Origin: Protula sp. h YS-2021
Taxonomy: Eukaryota; Annelida; Polychaeta; Sabellida; Serpulidae
Assembly (NCBI GenBank): GCA_949752745.1
Contig: OX457026.1
Coordinates: forward strand, 73,225,091 to 73,289,090
DNA: 64,000 nucleotides
Direction: 5' to 3'
The translations under genes and the position numbers were made by a program. Each line of letters opens with the position of its first letter. Position 1 is the stretch's first letter. This document shows, piece by piece, positions 56,944 through 64,000 of the stretch. The notes beneath the pieces are model-generated. The model searched no databases. It was given only the letters and a program-made list of their open reading frames with translations, and was not told the origin of the DNA.

Positions 56944-59900
56944 GGCTTAACGTGTTCATTGATCGTCAAAACCTTCCTCGGCGAATTGCACAAGCCTGAA
57001 GAAAGAATGAAGAACAAGGCTGTTTAAGGGCACGCCTACGGTTGTGTAACCTAAAAATAGTGTTAATGTTACAATATGATGTCACAATTTGTCATGGCAA
57101 CATCGGAAAGTCACGATTATTTTCCGGGGAAAAGGACGCGTTAGCAGTTTCACACGTGTCGAATGAACGCCTACCGCATTAGATCAGATCCAAGTGTTGT
57201 AGCTAGAAGGTGGGATCAAAAATCTCACACTCTCGCGGGTAACAACGTATGAAAACCCCATCACATATTTCTCAAATCCTACCTTGTTTATTGTCCAACA
57301 TGATATTTTTTAAATCTTTGGTCAACCGTACAAAAATGTATAAGATCGTATAAGATCTTACACACTTTTATACGAAATTTTCGTATGAGATCGTATGAAT
57401 ATTCAGTGTGATTTCTAAATTTAAATGAAGCCTTACATTCTCACATGTTCGGTTCAGTGATCCTTTTAGGTGTATAAAATTTATGTTTAGAAACAATTAG
57501 ATATAAATAGTCAGAGATGACTTTAAACGAGAGGTTTACTTCCCACGGTGCCTTCTGAACCAGCACAGTGGAAAATCTCCGCAACAAGATCCCAGCTGTT
57601 CATGCAAATCTTTGGCATTTATTTGTACAGCATATAAACAACGAGGCATTTACAATATTATCCGTTTTTATCGCATCACAACACATCTTGTTAACACTGT
57701 AAACTACTGCAAACAACAACTTGCATTTCCTGTTCAAACACTATTTATGAATTTTATGAACAATAACTTTGTTTGAATGGACAGGAAGCAACAAGGGCCA
57801 CTCTGGTTCGGAATCCCACAGAAAGCGTTTGGATATCATTATTCGCACGGAAGCAAAAAGATCAAATTATTTGAAGCTCTGAAGAAAGCAATTTCGAGCC
57901 CGACCGTAGTCGTTTCGGACAAGCCAAATCTTAAGATGTCGAAAATCCTATGTACTATGTGGCTCTTCAAGTGCATTGGAAAAAATTATCAAAATAACCA
58001 CTAAAATCTATGAAAAATATCCGTTAATATGAACATTTTCGACAGGGATCGCAGACTTCGTATTATCCGGATTCTGCTGTTCCATGAATGTAAGCCAAGA
58101 CACTGGAACTTCATGCAGCCTTTTTCTTTTTCCAAAACAATTTGACACAATTTTTTATACAATTTTTTATTGTTAACCATTTGCTTTTTCACCAAATACG
58201 TGTTCGCTATCTTTCAACCTATAAGCATGTATGTGGTTTCTAGTTTAAAAAACACTGTAGCTGAAACGTGTGTGACAAGCAAGCCCTATACAGCAGCGAA
58301 GGGGAGGTTTCATGCCGTATATGCATGCATGTTCTACTGCTACATGTACCAATGAAGCTTTTGAAGCTGAAATGGCCAGTACAGTGTATATAGCAATATC
58401 CATGTTTAGCGCTACAGCGTACATTTAATCAAATGTTCTTCGTTTTCTCTCCTAGAAAACAAAATAAACAAAATTCTTGAGGGAGTTTATTATATTTTAG
58501 TTGTTAGACAACCCTCCCCCACCCTATCCCCATCATTACATGCCACACCAAAGGCAGACAAACTATTCTTGGACAAATATTCTCTTTACACCAGCAGTTA
58601 TTCAATTTCCAAGATTAAACACTGTTGCTTAAACTAAGAATATATAAAACAAATAAAAATCCAAATATTTTTTGTTAAGGGCGAAATAAGGCATGAAAAC
58701 ATTGAAATACATACTGAATCATAGAAGATGAATTGCCTCCAACATACATTTGTCTATTCGGTGATTGACTAATTATGGCTATAAGTGCTTTGTTTCGCAA
58801 AAGACAAAAAATATGATTTCTTACAAGATTGACATATTCTTATTAAAACAATGCAGTGTTGTTACTTTGCTTACAAATATCAGCAGTTATTTTTCAAGTA
58901 TATTTTAATGTTTGTGTGTGCCTGGGCAATTTGCAAAATAATTTTTTTGCAAAGAAGGGAATTCAGAATAAATTCTCAGATTTAGGTTAATTTGTACTCA
59001 TAGGTGACTTCAAAACCTGTCAGCCTTTTACCCATAATTCAACGAAAACACAAAGCTGTATGAAAGAATTCTCTTTTTAACGTCATCTGAAATCAGTGAT
59101 GACGTTAAAACATGCGAAATCCTGATGTAAGGTGTTTTACCTATCAAGTTCAAACTTTTTGTTTTGTCGTGGCATTTTGAATTTTTCTACTCCACCGAAA
59201 ACGGGTCCCAAGCGCGATTTTTTGATGATCATAGAATAAAATTTTACGACGATCCGTAAAGTTGTTTCGGAGTTCTCGTGCTTTCAAAAAAATTGTGGAA
59301 GAACTGAAGATGGCGGCCATTTTGAATTTGCCCATCGATCCAAAAATCAACCCGAGCGTTCGTTTATAATTTCGTGATGAACAGTCAAGTAGGTTTTGTT
59401 ATGTTGGTAGGAAAATGTGGGTGCAAATCCAAGAATGCGACCAACGTGACCTTGAAATTGGTCCAAGTTCAAAATAATAGTAACTTGCACCTATTCACTG
59501 TGATAGGACATCTATTCAACAAATATCTTAGAAAATGGAATATCAGACTGGGTGTATTAACCGGCGATGGACGGATGGACAACAACCAAACCCATAGCCC
59601 CCTAAAGTTCCGGCTGGGGGTTCATACTTAGAACAGGTTTTTCATAACGTAAATACTATAAAACTCCCCTAGTTATAACCCAGGTGTACTTTTTGTTCAA
59701 AAGTGAAATGCCCACTGAACAATTTCGAAAACTGTGACTATTTTGCTAACATCTTCACGTCAAGGTATATCCATTTTTGAAGGAACTTCCGTTTTTCGTT
59801 TTCCGTTTTTCGTTTTATCAGGCACCTACCGAAGCACAGCGGAAGAAGACACTACTCTAGGCATGGTCACAAATCTAAGAGCCCAAAGTATCTACATAGT

Positions 59901-60464
59901 AAAATTCATATTAAGGTTATCATATACACCTTTGGAATCTAGTAATCGCGTTTTTTTCCTTTCAAATAACTGATCTACTCATTTTTAACCAAGAGCTTTT
60001 AAAATACTTGCGTATAAAGCTTGCATTGCCAGTTTCAACCTTTAAGTTTCACTTTCAATAACAGTTTCATTTTCATTAAAATTTACCAATATATCCCAGT
60101 GTAAACACAGTAATCAGCAGCTGCAACGGAAGTAAGTCAATACCACGCTACCAAATATCCGACCAGGCAATACCCGGCAGGGAATGCCCGAATGCGACGT
60201 TACCCTACTGGACAATACCTTATTTTACACATTACCCTGCCGGCTAATACCCGACTTGGACAATACTCTTACTTTTCTGGAAACATTTTCCCTGCTGATG
60301 AAAATGTACTATACATATAAAAATTGTGGCTGCACAATTTTTAATTTTAAATATAAAGCGGTCAGAAATTTTGAGACACAATCAAAAGACATTATAAAAA
60401 AGGAAACTAGATGGAATTTTTACATAAACCGATAGACGTGCGATCACTACTGTCGACTGTACGA
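56944..60464. other. Intergenic region between the paralogous ARM genes
   Basis: Contains the presumed 5' UTR and promoter of gene 1, AT-rich sequence and a few weak repeats. A possible degenerate arm of the 38,657 foldback lies near 58,795-58,870 (GACAAAAAATATGATTTCTT). A hairpin-and-box terminus lies near 59,545-59,630 (GATGGACGGATGGAC followed by CCCCC/GGGGG arms). No further gene was recognised; open frames of 60-85 codons look like chance. Confidence 0.45.
59370..59640 (+). repeat. Repeat terminus with GGAC box
   Basis: GATGGACGGATGGAC (59,566-59,580) is followed by TAGCCCCCTAAAGTTCCGGC and TGGGGGTTCATAC, the same box-then-GC-arm layout seen at 25,958, 32,844 and 45,814. Only one core unit is evident. 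Confidence 0.5.
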
Positions 60465-62147
60465 TCACGCAGTAGAGGACATTTCTAATTCGCCTAAAAT
60501 CTCCTTAAGCTTCAATTCATTTTCCGATACTTTCCCATCGTGTGGGTAGTCTGCGAGTATTTCATTGAAGCGAGAATGAAACGCATCACTTTTCAAATGT
60601 TGGAAAATTACAAACAGTCCGTGGTTCCCATTTAACTCCTCTTTTAATGTCGCATAATTTCCGTCGACAAAGTCGTCAATGAAATCCAATAACATGCCCA
60701 AGAACTCCATGACAAGGACGAGATTTTTGTACGTTTGTACTTCTTTTCGCATTAAGTGCAGCACCTGCAAGGACACGTGTGGTAAAATGGCTGACACCAC
60801 TCCATATTTATCAAAACATAAGACCTTGGCCTTTTGCTCTTTGGTGGCATTATCCATGAAGTTCGCCACTACCCAAATGCTCTCGTATACAACGGAACCA
60901 TCCGTGGACCTCAGACAGTAAGCAACATACGGCCACAGGTCGAAGTCGAAGAGACAGTCAAGCATTTCACACGAACCCGCCACAACGTTTGACAAAATCC
61001 AAAGGACTTGGGACACATTTTCTTTGCCAGAGTACAAAAGATACGGCAGGTGTATAAACAGGTGGCTCCGAAGGATTTTCCAAGTCAAATTATCCGTGCC
61101 CAACATTAAATTTCCCACCACATAAATGGCTTTGTTTCTCACTATCTTACACTCATCACTTATCAAGCTGACGATGTCTGGAACATACCCATAATTAATT
61201 ACTGTTTGAATAAAGTTAGCATAGCCATCGGATGATTTGAAAAGAACTTCCAGTAATTCACGCTGTACCTCTCCGACACCATCAGACAACATGGCGCAGC
61301 ATGTAAGTATTATTTTTTCAAACTGTTCGTCGGACACTGAACGATTTGACTTAAAGATGCTGGTAAAAAGATGCAAAATATGAACTTCACTTTCTATAGA
61401 GGCCTTGCATGTACTGCACTTGCTGTCCAAGCAGCCCTCTCCCTTTCGTATCCTCACCTTGGCCAATAAGTCAAAGGCACGCATCAGCAGCTGGTCTGTT
61501 ATCGCTATCTCCTGCGTTGTCGTCTCGTCGGCGATGATATTGCTGATAAGCATAAGACACTGTGTGACCAACTCAATGTTTTCATGTTTCAAAATCAGCT
61601 GTGTTACCATGGGTAGGATTTTTGTCTTGACAACTGTGCACGTTTGCGGCGATCTGCCCGATGCTATGTTTGTTAAAACCCACAGGCCTTCATTCAGCAG
61701 CGATATTTGAGTCTGACTGAACGACAGTGTTGTTTTATTCAAATACGGCTTGAGTACATTTGCCACCTTCATGTGAGCGTCAGCGTTTATAGCCTGTTGT
61801 AACATATGCGTGTACTCGGTGCAGTTTTCATCGACATCAATGGAAAACAAGTTTGTATTTTTCAACAACTCTGCCGCTGGTTCGGACACAAAATAGCGTA
61901 ACTCCTTCAACGCCAGAAGCACGGAGTCTTCATCAGAAGCTTCAGACAGCATGCGCAAACCTTTCTGCAACTTACTTGGTTCCACTTCACTGGTCTTTTT
62001 CTCTTTAGATACGTCACTAGGACCAGTACAGTCGTGAGCGCTGCTCGTGCCCTTCTCTTGCTTTTCTTCATTGCAATCAACAGGTTCGCTGTTTTGGCTT
62101 TCCATCGCGTGATCTTGAACTGATCCCGTGCTGACACTTTCGCTCAT
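60465..62147 (-). CDS. Importin-alpha-like armadillo-repeat protein, gene 2 (single exon)
   Basis: An uninterrupted frame; starting at the ATG with the better context (AATCATGAG) gives 560 residues, while an ATG at 62,162 would add five. The N-terminal ~65 residues are charged and Ser/Glu/Lys-rich, not an importin-beta-binding domain. Armadillo repeats follow with three clear WxxxN rungs: LWVLTNIASG (W156-N160), LWILSNVVAG (W383-N387) and IWVVANFM (W425-N429). The cysteine insert is C239, C244, C247 (CSTC), like gene 1. Repeats such as YVVGNLMLGTDN resemble importin alpha. It is about 25-30% similar to gene 1 by eye, so the duplication is old. Function is unknown; nuclear import adaptor or cargo-binding scaffold is inferred. 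Single-exon structure suggests an ancestral retrocopy followed by tandem duplication. Confidence 0.85.
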   Translation of the reverse strand: MSESVSTGSVQDHAMESQNSEPVDCNEEKQEKGTSSAHDCTGPSDVSKEKKTSEVEPSKLQKGLRMLSEASDEDSVLLALKELRYFVSEPAAELLKNTNLFSIDVDENCTEYTHMLQQAINADAHMKVANVLKPYLNKTTLSFSQTQISLLNEGLWVLTNIASGRSPQTCTVVKTKILPMVTQLILKHENIELVTQCLMLISNIIADETTTQEIAITDQLLMRAFDLLAKVRIRKGEGCLDSKCSTCKASIESEVHILHLFTSIFKSNRSVSDEQFEKIILTCCAMLSDGVGEVQRELLEVLFKSSDGYANFIQTVINYGYVPDIVSLISDECKIVRNKAIYVVGNLMLGTDNLTWKILRSHLFIHLPYLLYSGKENVSQVLWILSNVVAGSCEMLDCLFDFDLWPYVAYCLRSTDGSVVYESIWVVANFMDNATKEQKAKVLCFDKYGVVSAILPHVSLQVLHLMRKEVQTYKNLVLVMEFLGMLLDFIDDFVDGNYATLKEELNGNHGLFVIFQHLKSDAFHSRFNEILADYPHDGKVSENELKLKEILGELEMSSTA

Positions 62148-62249
62148 GATTACGTCATGCATATAACTACCAACAATGCAGCACCAGGTACGGTACACTT
62201 GTGACTCCCCATTAACAACATTTCTACAACTAAACAAAACAACCACAAC

Positions 62250-62600
62250 GTTTAAGCTGAGAAAATCTTGTGTCTCAGAATATCTTCAAAAAAAAATCAA
62301 CTGAATACAGGAATTTTATAAATTTAACTAATCGGTTGCCTTTTTTTCCATCTCACGGCCAGGCGAGAACATTTTTCGGAGAAGAAATATAATACAAACA
62401 CGTATTCAAGACTTATCTGCAAACGTAAACGAGGGCGTGAGATAAACATTTTTGGTTGGCGGGAATGGTGCATATACTGAGGTCTCAGAGCTGTCGAGAT
62501 AATGACAAGATGGGTTTGGTTCTCTAGGTTCGCACATTAAACGTATGTTAGAGGTAACTAGGGCCTCAGACAGACACTACCCCCCGTGTAAAGCGGATGG
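62250..62600. other. Probable 5' flank of the second ARM gene
   Basis: The frame of gene 2 stays open to about 62,286 without another ATG. No TATA box or other promoter element could be named with confidence. Confidence 0.35.
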
Positions 62601-62609
62601 TCTATGAAA

Positions 62610-63500
62610 TCGGTTTTAAAGTCGGTTTGCAAAGTCCCATACTACTTCCACTTTCATTGTGTTTTTCACAATTCTAACAGTTTTACATTTTTAAATTCCG
62701 ATACAAGCTAAGTTTAATAGAAGAAAAAAAAGACATTTTGGCAATTTTCAATATCTGTTTTATCCGTCTATGAAGTTTTAAAGAAATCAGAAGAACAGTT
62801 TTGGAGACACAGACTGGAAGGCACGTTCTGTTTCGCAGACAACATTACATCAAAACCAGACGTTTTACCTAATTTCAAAACACTGTCAGTTTTACATTTT
62901 TTCATGAACCCGAACAAAATACGGCGAAGCACACCTGCAATATGTGCTCTAACCGTATGTGAGATTTTTCAATAGTCGAAAAAAAAAATCATTCAATTTG
63001 TCACTACTTCATGAATCCGAATAAAAACACGACGCTCCACACATTTTATCCGTGTGTAAACCAATCTACCTATAGTTTCGGAGATCTAATCCCTTCCATT
63101 ATGCCGACAAAATTACATAAACGCTATTACATTAAGTTTTACCAAATTTCAAAAGACTGTCATTTTGAGAATTTCTCATGATTCCGAACAAAAAATACCT
63201 GCACACTTTCAATGTGTGGTCTATCCTAATGGTAAATCTCAAACAAATTATTCAATTAACAGTTCTAGAGATGTAGCCTGGACATTACACGAAGTTCCAT
63301 TAATTGAATAAATACGGTCATTTTGACAATTTTCATGAATCCCAACAAAAATATGACGTAGCACACCTTCAATATGTGCTCTATTCGTGTGTGTGAAATT
63401 TCAAAACAATCTGACATATAGTTTCGGATATATTGCCCGGACACGCATGCGGAAAGAGGGACACGCTCATAACTATATCCCTCCGTTACACGGGGGATGA
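62610..63500 (+). repeat. ~105-170 bp tandem array with terminal hairpin
   Basis: Units share TTTCATGAATCCGAACAAAA, GACGWAGCACACCTKCAATA and TGTGCTCTANCCGTRTGTGA. Starts lie near 62,904, 63,009, 63,177 and 63,332, with a more diverged first copy near 62,690. The terminus at 63,474-63,498 (ATCCCTCCG / CGGGGGAT arms) nearly repeats that at 41,509-41,534. Confidence 0.8.
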
Positions 63501-64000
63501 CTAGAAGTGACAGTGTAACCGTACAGCAGCGCAAACTAAATGTTTGAGCAAAGTTCAACTTTTACTTTGCGTTTGATCGGTCTTACACTTCTCAAGATAT
63601 ATAAAGGCATCTGGAAAGAAAATGATCACCCAGCAGCCATACCAGATAGAATGAACTTAACAAGAATGTCCAGAAACTATGTTAGGAAAGGTATCGGTTC
63701 GAGGGCAATTCCCTCCTCTAGCGAAGTGGAATCGATCCCAAATACGTGTAATAATAAGCTTTCTTCACATAAAAACTTCAAAGACTCGGCACACTAATTT
63801 CTCCAAGTATTGGATATTCTTCTAACGTGCTTCAGTTAACTGTCAATTATTGTTCTTTTCCTTATTTATTTGATATGGCAGATTCCAACCTCTACTATGT
63901 CCTTTTTTACAATCACATAAATCGCAGGGAATGGTGCAACTCAAAATGTTCATCGCTGGTTCTAGATATCACCAGGGTTCGTCCTAGGGCGCGTTTGCGC
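63501..64000. other. No recognisable feature
   Basis: An 85-codon plus-strand frame (63,540-63,797) resembles no family I know. The final 40 bases (ACCAGGGTTCGTCCTAGGG) begin with a CAGGGTT that could be the end of another hAT-like element cut by the window edge. Confidence 0.35.

Noticed and set aside
60679..61710. Plus-strand frames of 80-101 codons
   Set aside because: Antisense to the armadillo gene 2.

Overview
The window looks like nuclear DNA of an invertebrate animal. Genes are split by GT-AG introns, and three of the four intact genes belong to metazoan or eukaryotic families: RCHY1/PIRH2, the RNA polymerase I subunit RPA43, and importin-alpha-like armadillo proteins. Non-LTR, Helitron/Helentron-type and hAT-type transposon remnants, tandem arrays and microsatellites fill nearly everything else. 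The repeat style (many unrelated 140-200 bp tandem cores, minisatellites, Helentron remnants) would suit a lophotrochozoan such as a mollusc, but nothing here fixes the species.

Layout. 1-8,960: repeats only. There is a 340 bp duplicated unit, foldback elements, an ~870 bp segmental duplication (2591-3463 and 6321-7188), a GT microsatellite, a 51-bp minisatellite and a ~152 bp tandem array. 8,960-14,860: degenerate repeat, TA and CATA microsatellites, a tRNA-like pseudogene and a 5'-truncated non-LTR retrotransposon. 14,860-18,690: a large 51-bp minisatellite with ~410 bp higher-order periodicity, then a 179-bp array. 18,674-20,748: a decayed Helentron-type PIF1 helicase joined to an apurinic-like endonuclease.

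22,644-30,155 (+): RCHY1, an E3 ubiquitin ligase in eight coding exons with all zinc ligands of the CHY, CTCHY and RING domains present; its introns hold a small hAT-like element, an inverted-repeat hairpin and other repeats. 30,600-32,880: tandem arrays. 35,633-38,056 (-): POLR1F (RPA43) in three coding exons with a long lysine-rich tail. 38,650-55,230: almost wholly repeats, including foldback elements, inverted hAT-like copies, at least eight tandem arrays and a 41-bp minisatellite.

55,366-56,943 and 60,465-62,147 (both -): two single-exon, diverged, tandem paralogues of an importin-alpha-like armadillo protein. They lack the importin-beta-binding domain, keep WxxxN ladder motifs and share a CSTC cysteine insert. 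I regard this pair as the most interesting coding feature. The most interesting non-coding pattern is that many arrays unrelated in sequence share one architecture: a 140-180 bp tandem core, a GTCC/GTCT-rich box and a short GC-rich hairpin.

The four intact genes do not form an obvious pathway; they are ordinary single eukaryotic transcription units in a repeat-rich setting.
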